Shown: positions 28,510-38,741, numbered from the stretch's first letter. The stretch: 64,000 nucleotides of DNA from Pinibacter aurantiacus (GCF_019130065.1 NZ_JAHSPG010000013.1:372001-436000), one strand, 5' to 3'. Program-made: numbers and translations. The notes: generated from the sequence alone by a model not told the origin.

Positions 28510-29022
28510 CTAATGCGGCAGTCTGTCCCTGAACTTTCCATACACCCATGTTCCCGCAATGGCACTCAGCAACGTTACAATGATAACGGTTGCGCCTGTT
28601 CCTATTTGTGCAAACAAAGGACCCGGACACGCGCCCGTAAGTGCCCAGCCAAAGCCAAATAAGAGGCCACCATAGATCTGCCCTTTGCTGAACGGCTTCT
28701 TATGAAATTCTATCTTTTCACCGTAAATGGTTTTGATATTGAATTTCTTGATCAACCAAACCGACAACATGGCAACAGCCACGGCACTGCCGATTACGCC
28801 GTACATATGAAATGATTGCAAACGAAACATTTCCTGTATGCGAAACCAACTGATGATTTCTGCTTTTACGAATACGATACCGAAGAAAACGCCTACTATG
28901 AGGTATTTGATATTGTGATACCATTTGTGTTGCAATTGACTTTCGTTGATGCAAATCGTATCTAAAGAGCGAACCTCAAAATCTGTATTAAACTCGGTTT
29001 CTATAATAGTTTCTGTTTCCAT
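28510..29022 (-). CDS. YeeE/YedE-family membrane protein, C-terminal-half-type subunit
   Basis: 170 aa with about 4 membrane helices after a polar N-terminus. Carries FGFGWALTGACPGPLFAQIG, a conserved Cys motif of the YeeE/YedE (TsuA-like) thiosulfate and sulfur-compound transporters. Together with the gene 12 bp upstream it makes up one full transporter split in two, an arrangement common in Bacteroidota and Proteobacteria. Which sulfur compound it carries is unknown. Confidence 0.82.
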   Translation of the reverse strand: METETIIETEFNTDFEVRSLDTICINESQLQHKWYHNIKYLIVGVFFGIVFVKAEIISWFRIQEMFRLQSFHMYGVIGSAVAVAMLSVWLIKKFNIKTIYGEKIEFHKKPFSKGQIYGGLLFGFGWALTGACPGPLFAQIGTGATVIIVTLLSAIAGTWVYGKFRDRLPH

Positions 29023-29034
29023 TAAATTTTCTTT

Positions 29035-29604
29035 TTACAATGCAAGAATGAAAGGAAGAATAAGATTGGCCATGATAAAACCGCCAGCCATAAAGCAAAC
29101 CGTTGCTAATACAGACGGCCATTGCAATGTGGAAATGCCCATGATGGCATGACCACTTGTACAACCTCCGGCATAACGCGTGCCAAAGCCCACAAGAAAG
29201 CCGCCTCCTACCATAAGGATCAGGCCTCTTATGGTTAACAATGATTGCCAGTTGAAAATTTGCACGGGTACCAGCGAATGATAATCTGTGATGCCATAGT
29301 GCGACAAGTCAGCTGCAAGAGCAGGATTCACCACCACCGGTGAAGGATTAGACAACAGCGATGCAGCGATGACGCCTCCAACAAAAATGCCGCTGACAAA
29401 GAAAAGGTTCCATCTTTCTTTTTTCCAGTCATAATGAAAGAAAGGAATTTTAGCGGGAAAACATGCGGCGCAAATATGCCGCAAAGAAGAACTGATGCCA
29501 AAAGATTTGTTGCCAAGAATAAGCAAAATGGGCACAGTTAATCCGATTAATGGCCCGGCAACATACCATGGCCAAGGGTTACGTAATAGTTCGGTAATGG
29601 TCAT
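29035..29604 (-). CDS. YeeE/YedE-family membrane protein, N-terminal-half-type subunit
   Basis: 189 aa with about 5 membrane helices. The conserved motif [19 protein letters not shown] (residues 145-163) carries the Cys thought to relay the sulfur substrate. Also a CAACF segment near residue 44. First gene of a two-gene unit with the 170-aa partner. Predicted inner-membrane import of thiosulfate or a related sulfur compound, possibly relevant to sulfur handling. Confidence 0.82.
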   Translation of the reverse strand: MTITELLRNPWPWYVAGPLIGLTVPILLILGNKSFGISSSLRHICAACFPAKIPFFHYDWKKERWNLFFVSGIFVGGVIAASLLSNPSPVVVNPALAADLSHYGITDYHSLVPVQIFNWQSLLTIRGLILMVGGGFLVGFGTRYAGGCTSGHAIMGISTLQWPSVLATVCFMAGGFIMANLILPFILAL

Positions 29605-29677
29605 TCGAATTACTTTTACTAATGCGAATGTAAAACTATCTGAAGGTTATTCTGCAAACTTTGTTTTGAAGCGCCGA

Positions 29678-30073
29678 TCAGGGCACAGGAATGGCTTCTA
29701 CAACCATTTCATTGCCAGCCTTGTCGTAGTAGATGCAGGTCATTTTTACGACATCTACTATCCAAACATTTACTCCTGCCTCCGCTGATTGCTTGCAAAA
29801 AGTCATGTAATCAGTTTGCCCCTGCTGATGAATTTTCAATGCATGTTTTAGGGCATCAGCGCTCCCTTCGTCAGCTATTGGCATTGGCTGCCACTTAGCA
29901 TCTGCAGAAACCGAAAAATTGTTTTCACCTTTGTATTCTATATGTCCGTCACTTACATAATGTTCATAAGATCGAACGCCCAGCGATTTTATGTCTTGCA
30001 CATATGCAGGGAAATCGGCGCCGCTTTTTACTTTTGAATGGGCCTGTTTTATCTGGTCAATTGTAAACATCAT
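29678..30073 (-). CDS. DUF1398-family protein
   Basis: 131 aa, soluble, no signal. Matches the DUF1398 family by [29 protein letters not shown] and [26 protein letters not shown]. The function of the family is unknown; members occur in many bacteria as single genes. Start could be 30073 or the next ATG at 30070. Confidence 0.75.
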   Translation of the reverse strand: MMFTIDQIKQAHSKVKSGADFPAYVQDIKSLGVRSYEHYVSDGHIEYKGENNFSVSADAKWQPMPIADEGSADALKHALKIHQQGQTDYMTFCKQSAEAGVNVWIVDVVKMTCIYYDKAGNEMVVEAIPVP

Positions 30074-30173
30074 AATGTCGTTTAAATGATTATTTGTAAA
30101 AGATACGGCAATTCTTTTTGTTGAAAATATTAGTTACATTGAATATTATTTTCACGACTCATACTGAAACTGC

Positions 30174-30842
30174 ATGTCACTAAAAGTAATTTTAACCGGC
30201 GCTACGGGCCTTGTTGGTGAAGGCGTACTGCTTGAATGCCTTGCGCACCCAAATGTTTCCGAAATTTTGGTTATCACAAGAAAACCCTACACAGGCGTGC
30301 GTAACGGCAAAGTGAAAGAGCTGATCCTTCACGATTTTTTTGACGTTCATAATGTGCGCGAACAACTCGCCGGATACAATGCTTGCTTTTATTGCGCGGG
30401 CATTAGTTCACGTGGAATGAATGAACAACAATATTCACGAATTACATACGACACAGTAATGGTATTCGCCAATGAGTTGGTCCGCGTAAATCCATCATTG
30501 GTTTTTTGCCACATTTCCGGCAGCCATACCGATAGCTCAGAAAAAGGAAAGATCATGTGGGCACGTGTAAAAGGTAAAGCGGAAAATGCTTTAATGAAAT
30601 TGCCTTTTAGAAAAGTCTACAATTTCCGCCCGGGTGCGATGAAGCCAACAGAAGGCCAGCAAAACGTCAAAGGCTATTATAAAATCATTGCCGCGTTATT
30701 CCCTGTATTTAAAGCGTTGTTTCCCAACAACAGCAACACGATCCATGAACTTGCATTGGCAATGATCAATAGCGCAACGAAAGGTTACGAGAAGAATGTG
30801 CTGGAAGTGAGTGATATTAAGAAAGCAGCGAGCTTCAATTAG
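30174..30842 (+). CDS. Rossmann-fold NAD(P)-binding protein, atypical SDR
   Basis: 222 aa. N-terminal nucleotide-binding TGATGLVGEGVLLECLAHP (residues 8-26), then FYCAGISSRGMNE and the helix MWARVKGKAENALMKLPFRKVYNFRPGAM, as in atypical SDR or YbjT-like epimerases. It has no classical Tyr-x-x-x-Lys. Substrate unknown. Its stop TAG lies in the AATTAGG repeat shared with the convergent GH gene. Confidence 0.8.
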   Translation: MSLKVILTGATGLVGEGVLLECLAHPNVSEILVITRKPYTGVRNGKVKELILHDFFDVHNVREQLAGYNACFYCAGISSRGMNEQQYSRITYDTVMVFANELVRVNPSLVFCHISGSHTDSSEKGKIMWARVKGKAENALMKLPFRKVYNFRPGAMKPTEGQQNVKGYYKIIAALFPVFKALFPNNSNTIHELALAMINSATKGYEKNVLEVSDIKKAASFN

Positions 30843-30946
30843 GAATTAGGAATTAAGAATTGTTGACTGCACTATCATTCCGTTTGTTATCGATCTCCTT
30901 GCAGCACAGAAGGAATTCTTAATTCCTAATTCTTAATTCTTAATTA
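30838..30946. repeat. Inverted repeat of AATTAGGAATTAAG words spanning two convergent stops
   Basis: Left arm 30838-30863 (AATTAGGAATTAGG...), right arm 30915-30946. The stop TAG of the SDR-like gene (30840-30842) and the stop TAA of the GH gene on the minus strand (30940-30942) are both inside the arms. Confidence 0.9.
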
Positions 30947-33900
30947 TTTCTTTGATAACTAATCGTGGGATCTCCTCGCCGACTTTCCTTTGTAAAAATA
31001 AAAACTGGCATTTCAGTCACTATAAAATTTTTCATTTCTCTTTCTGTTAACGGCGTTACATCAGCTGTTTGTTTCGAGAAATTATACACTTCTTTTGTTG
31101 CGCTCTGTGAGATTTCAATTTTCAGATTTTTATGCAAGGTGCTGCCGTCTTCACTTCCTTTCCAAACGGAGTACATAACGGAATCCCTGTCGTTTTGTTT
31201 TCGCCACTTGATGAGCCACAGCCCAGTGCCGCCGCTACTTATAACGCTGTCAACGGCGTAGCCACCCATTCTCCCATACATCCATTTCTTTGCATAGTAG
31301 TTGGGAAATTTTGTTGACAGACCATAATTACCTCCGCCCCAACCTGCGGTGTAAAAATTAATGCTTACATTATTTGTCTGATCAAGATTGGCATTGTGCG
31401 CATTGTATTCCGTAAAGCCATCCAATTCGCTTGCACCCATGATCAAATCCATTCGCATAATTGCAATACTTTTTGATTGAACAGAATCATAACCTTTGAT
31501 GATGGGCACAGCGGTTGTCGTCCAAATACCGGCCAATTGTTTGGTAGATTTTGAACGCACAGAAAAGTTATCATACCCATACTCTGTGTTCCATGTTTTG
31601 ATACTTGTGTCGCCGGTAATTTTCCAGATGTATTTGGCAATGGCACTGCATTTCTCGTACCAGTTATTCTTCTCAGGAACCATTCCGCTATTTCCAATCT
31701 GTTCTTCGTAAGTAGGGCCAAGTATATTACAGACAGTATCTAGCGACCTGCTGTAATCATGATAACTGAACACATCGAAAAGCTTTGTTGTGGTGTCTTT
31801 CATCATTGTGTAGGCGAGCAACATTACGGTTCTGATGCGAAACGTATCGGCATATGTTTGTCCTGCATAAATGATCTTTGTTCCAGGGTCTGCATTGCGA
31901 ATACCAAGTGTATCGCCCAAATATTTGTTGTTTCCATTCACCGCCATGACAAGCTTTGCAGCTGATACAGCAGGCGGTTCGTAAGTATCATCTTCATTTC
32001 CAAGCTCTATGTATTGATGCCAATTCTGAGCATACCCGGACAGCGTTTTGTCGTTGAACCATCTGTATTTTGAGCCACTCAGTTTTTTGTTGTTGCCCCA
32101 TTTGTAAGCAAGCTGATAAAATAATCTGCCGTGCGAAATATAATTTAACCAATCTCCGGGCTCTGCATATGGCTTGTCTATATTATTTCTTACGCTTTTA
32201 CCCATCTCCTTTCCTGCTCTTTTGGAAGCTCCAAGTACTGCCAGCCAGTGATTGTAACCATGTGGTGTCCAGTATTGGTTCCATTTTAAATAACCAGGAA
32301 AATAATCTGCATTAAAAAGTTGACGGTTCTTTGTAGCGGCATTTGTGTCAGTGTCGTACCAGTCAACATTTACATATTGGCGTATATTTTTTACAATGCC
32401 TAAAACATTTGTATCTATCTGCACTCCAGTGTTGATGCCCGCTTTCTCAAACAAAGTTTTTTGCGCGGGCAACGGTCCTTTATAGCCTGCAGGCTCAATC
32501 GTTTTTTCATTTCTCGGTGCGCCATAAAAAACAAGTTCATTGATATAGGCGGTGGAAATATAGCCGTTTCTTTTTTGAAGTGTGTTGCGAATCATAATAT
32601 ACCGCATACTGTCTGTAATGTTTGAAACATTTATCCATGCACCTTTTGCAGAAGTGCCACCCCGCGTTACCAAAACAGCAAAGGGTTGCAACATACTATC
32701 CGGCCTGCTGACCATGTAGGGTATCTTTCTTACATCGGACTCTTCTATTACTTTATCAAAATTGTAGAAATACAAACTATCACCGGGTTCAAAATTTTTC
32801 TCAAAGCCGTAAACATCTGTTATATTGAATTTCTTTCCGTGGGTTATCAATGCATGTTTTATCAAAGGATCATTCGCAAGATCTACAACAATGCATCGTC
32901 CTCTTTTGCCCGGAAAATAATATCCGCCAAATGCCAGATCACCATTATCAGCGCCATAAAAATAACTCGCGTCTCTGCCCGATGCAGGAACAGGATTTGT
33001 TGTGTCGGCCCTTACCATCTTTGGTTTTCCAAGTTCATCAAATACTTTCTGTGCCTTGAATTTTTGATCACCGTTTTTCGGATCAACCGTTTCAAATCCA
33101 TCGAAATAATTGAAAGGTCTGTCTTTGTGATTAATACGACCGGAAAGATCATACAAGCTGCTTTCAAACACTTTGATCTTTGCAGAAAGAACAGCTGATT
33201 GCGGTCTTGCTCCATTGCGATTCAGCAACCACCTGTAAATGTTTGTAACCGTATCACTGCCAAGCGGCGAAAACACACTATCCCACGTCACATTATTGAA
33301 TCCGTTGTTTGCCATGTTGTACATGATAAAAGTGCTGTTGCCCACAGACTCAGCCAGCTTATTGCTCATTGCCTGTGCCGGTTCATACTGGCAACATTTA
33401 TCGGTGTTCTGTTCGTGAAAAAATTTGGTATTTGTATGCTTGTAATTGGCAAATGCCTGTGGCCCGGGATACAAGTTAGAAATGGAAATAAAAATAGCGT
33501 GACTGATTTTACCTCTGTATTTTAAATCACCATGCCCACCCGTGTACCATGCCAGATTATCCCATGCATCGCTGGCACCTTGACCTATGCCGTCTATGCA
33601 CACATACTTGTAAGCGCCATCTTCATTCTTAACATCATCGATGGGTAAACTTCCCAGGCAATAATCCATCACCTGGTTAAACATTGAAGGATATTTTAAA
33701 GCGCCAGCAGATGTTGCCAGCGGACAAACATGTATAATACTATCAGCGATGGTCCCCAGGATGCGATCGTTCATGACCTGCCGCGGAAAGCCTGCACCAA
33801 ACAACGAAGAGAGCTGATCACCCACCTGGGCTACACCTCCGTAATGTATCATTAACGCATACTTTTTTCCGGGTACTCTTTTTTCTGCGGCGGGATAGAT

Positions 33901-34011
33901 CAGGGCTTTAATTTGCGACCCGCCTATTGTAACGCTGTCCATTCCATAATACTGAGCCAATAATGTGTTGCATAGTAACACTAAAACACCAAGCATTAAT
34001 AAACTTCTCAT
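30940..34011 (-). CDS. Secreted clan GH-A-like glycosidase with a degenerate esterase module
   Basis: 1023 aa. Signal peptide 1-20. Residues 21-265 look like an alpha/beta-hydrolase (PHB-depolymerase/peptidase-like) module, but the nucleophile elbow reads GIGQG (141-145), with Gly in place of Ser, and the His region reads NNGFNN. Residues 280-500 resemble a discoidin or carbohydrate-binding sandwich. Residues 525-920 fit a TIM barrel: candidate acid/base Glu673 in ELGNEDD and nucleophile Glu810 in WNTEYGYDNF, with FSYHDY between. A final beta domain lies at 930-1010. No type IX tail. Substrate unknown; neighbour of a longer paralogue. Confidence 0.75.
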   Translation of the reverse strand: MRSLLMLGVLVLLCNTLLAQYYGMDSVTIGGSQIKALIYPAAEKRVPGKKYALMIHYGGVAQVGDQLSSLFGAGFPRQVMNDRILGTIADSIIHVCPLATSAGALKYPSMFNQVMDYCLGSLPIDDVKNEDGAYKYVCIDGIGQGASDAWDNLAWYTGGHGDLKYRGKISHAIFISISNLYPGPQAFANYKHTNTKFFHEQNTDKCCQYEPAQAMSNKLAESVGNSTFIMYNMANNGFNNVTWDSVFSPLGSDTVTNIYRWLLNRNGARPQSAVLSAKIKVFESSLYDLSGRINHKDRPFNYFDGFETVDPKNGDQKFKAQKVFDELGKPKMVRADTTNPVPASGRDASYFYGADNGDLAFGGYYFPGKRGRCIVVDLANDPLIKHALITHGKKFNITDVYGFEKNFEPGDSLYFYNFDKVIEESDVRKIPYMVSRPDSMLQPFAVLVTRGGTSAKGAWINVSNITDSMRYIMIRNTLQKRNGYISTAYINELVFYGAPRNEKTIEPAGYKGPLPAQKTLFEKAGINTGVQIDTNVLGIVKNIRQYVNVDWYDTDTNAATKNRQLFNADYFPGYLKWNQYWTPHGYNHWLAVLGASKRAGKEMGKSVRNNIDKPYAEPGDWLNYISHGRLFYQLAYKWGNNKKLSGSKYRWFNDKTLSGYAQNWHQYIELGNEDDTYEPPAVSAAKLVMAVNGNNKYLGDTLGIRNADPGTKIIYAGQTYADTFRIRTVMLLAYTMMKDTTTKLFDVFSYHDYSRSLDTVCNILGPTYEEQIGNSGMVPEKNNWYEKCSAIAKYIWKITGDTSIKTWNTEYGYDNFSVRSKSTKQLAGIWTTTAVPIIKGYDSVQSKSIAIMRMDLIMGASELDGFTEYNAHNANLDQTNNVSINFYTAGWGGGNYGLSTKFPNYYAKKWMYGRMGGYAVDSVISSGGTGLWLIKWRKQNDRDSVMYSVWKGSEDGSTLHKNLKIEISQSATKEVYNFSKQTADVTPLTEREMKNFIVTEMPVFIFTKESRRGDPTISYQRNN

Positions 34012-34114
34012 CCAAACTATTTTTTCAATTTACAAAATAACCATCAGGGATGAGTATTTGTTTGAAGAGTTAGCACACTGATAACACTGATTTGACTGAT
34101 TTACACAGATTTCT

Positions 34115-34246
34115 TCTTAGTGAACCTCGATGGCCTTAGTGCCTTAGTGGTAAATATTTTGAACTTTGCATTAATAACTGTTAGCCTCAAAGCATGTAGG
34201 CAGTCTTTTTTACCACTAAGGCACTAAGAACACTAAGTTTCACTAA
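34115..34246. repeat. CACTAAGG words in reversed arm order (fourth copy)
   Basis: 34115-34155 has the right-arm words (CCTTAGTGCCTTAGTGGTAAA), and 34209-34246 has the left-arm words (TTTACCACTAAGGCACTAAG). Compared with the other three copies the arms are inside out, enclosing 50 bp of unique DNA. 34074-34112 also carries ACTGATTTGACTGATTTACA words related to those near imuB. Confidence 0.75.
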
Positions 34247-34283
34247 GGCTATATGCTTGCGCTGCTGCTTTCTCTCGCTGTTG

Positions 34284-37200
34284 CTAATCTCCTTTATGAT
34301 CCTTCTTGTCTTTAAATCTAATTCTTGCTTTATTTCCTGCAGCTTCTCTGCAGAAGATAAAGGCCGGCATTTCTGTTACACTGAAAGTGTAAGAATCATT
34401 CTTCTTGATAGCTGTCACGTCTGCAGTTTTGGTAGAGAAATTATAAACTTCCTTTGTAGTACCAGAAGTAACGCCTTCAATCTTTACATCCTCGTAATCT
34501 AATTTAGTGGCATTCTCACTTCCTTTCCAAATAGAGAACATCACAGAGTCGCGGTCTGTTTGCTTTCGCCACTTGATGAGCCACAAGCCTGTACCGTCAC
34601 TGCTTATAACGCTATCAACTGCATAGTCACCCATTCTTCCGTACATCCACTTCTTCGCATAATAGTTAGTAAACTTTGTCGACAAACCATAATTTCCGCC
34701 ACCCCATCCGGTTGTATAAAAATTGGTGCTTACGTTGTTAGTGGCATCAAGATTTGAATTGTGCGCATTAAATTCTGTAAAGCCATCGAGCTGACTTGCG
34801 CCCATGATAAGTTCCATGCGCATCATGACAATGCTTTTGGATTCTACAGAATCGTATCCCGTAATTCGCGGAACTGCAGTTGTCGTCCAGTTTACACCGA
34901 GTTGATCTGTCGTGCCCGGTCGAACAGAAAAATTATCAAACCCGTATTCCGTGTTCCATGTTTTAATGCTTGTGTCGCCTGTTATTTTCCAAATGAATTT
35001 TGCGATGTCGCTGCTCTCATTGTACCAATTGTTTCGTTCAGGTATCATGCCCCCGTTTCCCACTTGTTCTTCATAAGTAGGGCCAACTATGCCTGACACA
35101 GTATCGATCAGTCTGCTGTAATCATGATAACTAAACACGTCAAAAAGCTTGGTAGTCGTATCTTTCATCATTGTATATGCGAGCAGCATTACGGTGCGAA
35201 TACGAAAAGTATCAGGATATGTTTGACCTGCATAAACAATCTTTGTTCCCGGATCTGCATTTCGGATACCCAGTGTGTCGCCCAGGTATCTATTGTTTCC
35301 ATTGACGGCCATGATCAGCTTTGCAGCAGAGACAGCCGGAGGTTCGTATGTGTCGTCTTCATTTCCTAATTCTAAAAATGGATGCCAGTTTTGTGCGTAA
35401 CCGGAAAGCGTCGCATCGTTGAACCACCTGTATTTAGTGCCATCCAGCGATTTGTTGTTGCCCCACTTGTATGCCAGCTGATAAAATAGACGGCCATGGG
35501 AAACATAATGCAACCAATCGCCCGGCTCGGCATAAGGTGTGTCAATATTGTTTCTTACACTTTGCTTCATTTCATCTCCTGCCCTCTTGGATGCTCCAAA
35601 AACTGCGAGCCAATGATTATGATTATGCGGGGTCCAATATAGGTTCCAATTTAAGTAACCGGGAAAATAATCGGCATTGAAAAGCTGTTTGTATTTGGTG
35701 GCAGGATCAGTGTCTGTATCGTACCAGTCTACATTTACATACTGGCGAATATTCTTCACGATGCTCATCACATTCGTATCTATCTGCACTCCAGTATTGA
35801 CGCCGGATTTATCGAACAAAGTTTTCTGTACAGGCAGGGGACCTGAGTAACCAACAGGCTTCTGAGTGCTGTCTCCTCTTGGTGATCCATAAAAAACAAC
35901 TTCATTGAAATAAGCGGTAGAAGTATAACCACTTCGCTGCTGAAGAGTGTTGCGGATCATGATGTATCGCATACTGTCGGTAATATCGGATACATTTCGC
36001 CACATGCCAGTGGATGATGTGCCGCCTTGCGTAACCAATACAGCAAAAGGTTTCAGCAAACTATCGGGCCGGCTGATCATGTAAGGAATCTTTCTTACAT
36101 CGGTTTCTTCAATTACTTTATCGAAGTTGTAAAAGAATAAGCTGTCGCCCTGCTCAAAATTTCTTTCCCATCCATAAACATCCGTGATGTTAAATTTCTT
36201 TCCGTGTGTTATCAATGCATGTTTTATAGAAGGATCATTGGCAAGATCTACAATTATGCATCGTCCTCTTTTACCTGGAAAATAATAACCGCCGAAAGCA
36301 AGCGTACGATCACTCGCTCCATAAAAATAGGCACCGTCTCTTCCCGACCCCGGTATGGCATTTGTCGTGTCGCCTCGCACCAGCTTAGGTTTTCCTAACT
36401 CATCCAAAACAGTTTGTGCCTCAAAATCTATGTTGCCATTTTTGGGATCGATTGTTTCAAAGGCATCAAAAAAATTAAAAGGCCTGTCTTTATGGTTGAT
36501 GCGACCGGACAAATCATACAAACTGCTTTCATAGACTTTTAATTTTACAGGAGTAAAAGTTGGCGGCGTTATAACTTTAGCACTATTCAGCAACCACCTG
36601 TAAATGTTTGTAACGGTGTCTGCTCCGAAAGGAGAATACATGCTGTCCCACGTGAAATTGTTAAAGCCATTATTTGCCATTGTATAAAGGGTAAACGAAC
36701 TAATGGCGCCGGTCGTTTTGGCAAGCGTGCTGCTCATAGATTGTGCCGGGCCATACTGGCAACAGGAATTTGTATTTTGCTCGTGCAGGAATTTCGTATT
36801 GGTGTATTGATAATTTGCAAAAGCTTCCGGTGCAGGATATAAATTAGGAGTGGACATAAAAGTAGCGTGACTTATTTTTCCGATATACTTTAACTCTCCA
36901 TTGTTGGTTGTGTACCATGCAAGATTGTCCCACGCGTCACTGGCCCCCTGTCCTATTCCGTCTACAGAAATCAGTTTATACATTCCGTGACCATCCTTGC
37001 TTGAATCGACAGGTAAGTTAGCAAGGCAATAGTCCATCACCTGGTTAAACATGGAAGGATATTTCAATGAACCGACACTTGTTGACAACGGGCAAATATG
37101 AATGATGCTATCCGCAACGGTTCCCTGGATTTTATTGTTCATCACCTGCCTTGGAAAACCGGCACCAAACACAGATGCAAGGATACTTCCAACCTGGTCA

Positions 37201-38147
37201 GTACCTTCATAGTGGATCATCAACGGATACAACTTACCAGGTATTCGCTTTGCAGCTGCAGGATAGATCACAGCCTTGATATTTGAAGTACCAAATGTTA
37301 CGCTGTCCATTCCGTAATATGGAGCCGGCGTGGGTGCCGGCGGCGATGCACTATTTAACAACCATCGGTAAATATTTGTAACAGTGTCGCCGCCAAATGG
37401 AGAGTACATGCTATCCCATGTAAAGTTGTTAAAACCATTGTTCGACATAGTGTACAGCGTAAACGTACTAATGGCGCCAGTTGTTTTAGCAAGAGTACTG
37501 CTCATGGATTGTGCGGGGCCATACTGGCAACAGGAATTTGTATTCTGCTCGTGCAGGAATTTCGTATTGGTGTACTGATAATTGGCAAAGGCATCTGATG
37601 CCGGATATAAATTAGGAGTGGACATGAAAGCAGCATGTCCTATTTTTCCGATATACTTTAAATCGCCATTGCCTGTGGTGTACCAGGCGAGGTTATCCCA
37701 GGCGTCGCTCGCACCCTGCCCGATGCCGTCTACGCATACGAGCTTGTACATACCGCGATCGTTCTTTGCAGTATCTACAGGCAAATTGGCGAGACAATAA
37801 TCCATCACCTGGTTAAACATGGCAGGATATTTTAAAGAACCGGAAGATGTAGCCAGCGGACAAACGTGGATGATGCTATCCGCCACAGTGCCCTGTACTC
37901 TATTGTTCATCACCTGCCTGGGGAAACCCGCACCAAACACGGACGCAAGCACGCTTCCCACCTGGTCTGAACCTTCGTAGTGAATCATTAATGGATATTT
38001 CTTGCCAGGGATTCTCTTCGCTGCTGCCGGGTAAATCACTGCTTTAATATTGGAACTACCGAGGCTAACACTGTCCATTCCGTAATACTGTGCAGATAAA
38101 GTGTTGCATAACAGCGATAAAAATGCAAGTAATAGTAAGTTTCTCAT
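34284..38147 (-). CDS. Longer paralogue: two degenerate esterase modules plus GH-A-like barrel
   Basis: 1287 aa. Same plan as the 1023-aa neighbour but with the esterase-like module duplicated: copy 1 residues 21-266, proline linker (PPAPTPAP, 269-276), copy 2 residues 277-522. Both copies read GIGQG (141-145 and 397-401), so both have lost the serine nucleophile. Sandwich domain at 535-760; TIM barrel at 780-1180, with Glu930 in ELGNEDD and Glu1067 in WNTEYGFDNF. Signal peptide 1-20. Probably arose by tandem gene duplication with the neighbour followed by internal duplication. Probable extracellular polysaccharide enzyme with substrate-binding pseudo-esterases. Confidence 0.75.
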   Translation of the reverse strand: MRNLLLLAFLSLLCNTLSAQYYGMDSVSLGSSNIKAVIYPAAAKRIPGKKYPLMIHYEGSDQVGSVLASVFGAGFPRQVMNNRVQGTVADSIIHVCPLATSSGSLKYPAMFNQVMDYCLANLPVDTAKNDRGMYKLVCVDGIGQGASDAWDNLAWYTTGNGDLKYIGKIGHAAFMSTPNLYPASDAFANYQYTNTKFLHEQNTNSCCQYGPAQSMSSTLAKTTGAISTFTLYTMSNNGFNNFTWDSMYSPFGGDTVTNIYRWLLNSASPPAPTPAPYYGMDSVTFGTSNIKAVIYPAAAKRIPGKLYPLMIHYEGTDQVGSILASVFGAGFPRQVMNNKIQGTVADSIIHICPLSTSVGSLKYPSMFNQVMDYCLANLPVDSSKDGHGMYKLISVDGIGQGASDAWDNLAWYTTNNGELKYIGKISHATFMSTPNLYPAPEAFANYQYTNTKFLHEQNTNSCCQYGPAQSMSSTLAKTTGAISSFTLYTMANNGFNNFTWDSMYSPFGADTVTNIYRWLLNSAKVITPPTFTPVKLKVYESSLYDLSGRINHKDRPFNFFDAFETIDPKNGNIDFEAQTVLDELGKPKLVRGDTTNAIPGSGRDGAYFYGASDRTLAFGGYYFPGKRGRCIIVDLANDPSIKHALITHGKKFNITDVYGWERNFEQGDSLFFYNFDKVIEETDVRKIPYMISRPDSLLKPFAVLVTQGGTSSTGMWRNVSDITDSMRYIMIRNTLQQRSGYTSTAYFNEVVFYGSPRGDSTQKPVGYSGPLPVQKTLFDKSGVNTGVQIDTNVMSIVKNIRQYVNVDWYDTDTDPATKYKQLFNADYFPGYLNWNLYWTPHNHNHWLAVFGASKRAGDEMKQSVRNNIDTPYAEPGDWLHYVSHGRLFYQLAYKWGNNKSLDGTKYRWFNDATLSGYAQNWHPFLELGNEDDTYEPPAVSAAKLIMAVNGNNRYLGDTLGIRNADPGTKIVYAGQTYPDTFRIRTVMLLAYTMMKDTTTKLFDVFSYHDYSRLIDTVSGIVGPTYEEQVGNGGMIPERNNWYNESSDIAKFIWKITGDTSIKTWNTEYGFDNFSVRPGTTDQLGVNWTTTAVPRITGYDSVESKSIVMMRMELIMGASQLDGFTEFNAHNSNLDATNNVSTNFYTTGWGGGNYGLSTKFTNYYAKKWMYGRMGDYAVDSVISSDGTGLWLIKWRKQTDRDSVMFSIWKGSENATKLDYEDVKIEGVTSGTTKEVYNFSTKTADVTAIKKNDSYTFSVTEMPAFIFCREAAGNKARIRFKDKKDHKGD
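36582..38087 (-). repeat. Tandem duplication of a roughly 738-bp module inside the GH gene
   Basis: Module 1 (37350-38087) and module 2 (36582-37319) encode 246-residue copies that are nearly identical over long stretches (for example FGAGFPRQVMNN and GIGQGASDAWDNLAWYT). They are separated by a 10-residue Ala/Pro linker. Confidence 0.9.
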
Positions 38148-38354
38148 CCGTAGAGTTTTTTGACTTATGAAAAAGTGTTGCTTCTACTTTCAAGGGTGAG
38201 AACTATTTTCCCTGACATCGTGTGTGCGATAAGGTTTCAGCGTTTTATAACACAATTGCTTATTGTTTAGTTGAAATGATTAGCGATTGTGAATATTTTT
38301 TAGAACAAAGCCCTTTTAAAGTTGTTACACAATTCATTTAATAAATACAATCGT

Positions 38355-38681
38355 ATGGGAAAATTTGTAATCGGGCAAACCGCAAATGCCGGCTACCGTT
38401 TTAATTTGAAAGCAGACAACGGGCAAGTGATTCTTACCAGTGAAACTTATACCACCAAGGCTGCTTGTCAAAATGGTGTTGATTCGGTAAAAGCCAATGC
38501 AAAAGATGATAGCAAGTATGAAAAACTTACTTCGAGCAGTGGCAAATATTACTTCAATCTCAAGGCGTCCAATGGACAAGTGATCGGAACAAGCCAAATG
38601 TATGAAGGTTCGTCCGGAAGGGATAGCGGTATTGAATCTGTAAAAAACAATGCGCCTTCTGCCGTAGTTGAAGAGGAGTAA
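38355..38681 (+). CDS. YegP-family (DUF1508) protein
   Basis: 108 aa from the ATG at 38355 (MGKFVIGQTANAG). Two tandem DUF1508 repeats: FNLKADNGQVILTSETYTTK (residues 16-35) and FNLKASNGQVIGTSQMYEG (from about 67), each with SGIESVK/GVDSVKANA. Family members such as E. coli YegP are small cytoplasmic proteins; the function is not established. It is divergent from the large GH gene and ends before a strong hairpin at 38708. Confidence 0.88.
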   Translation: MGKFVIGQTANAGYRFNLKADNGQVILTSETYTTKAACQNGVDSVKANAKDDSKYEKLTSSSGKYYFNLKASNGQVIGTSQMYEGSSGRDSGIESVKNNAPSAVVEEE

Positions 38682-38707
38682 AACTATCGTTTGCCATAAA
38701 ACGATTT

Positions 38708-38741
38708 AAAAAGGCTTCGATAATATTTATCGAAGCCTTTT
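38708..38741. terminator. Bidirectional intrinsic terminator
   Basis: Perfect 15-bp stem (AAAAGGCTTCGATAA, loop TAT, TTATCGAAGCCTTTT) between the convergent YegP and AraC genes, with A/T runs on both sides. Confidence 0.85.
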
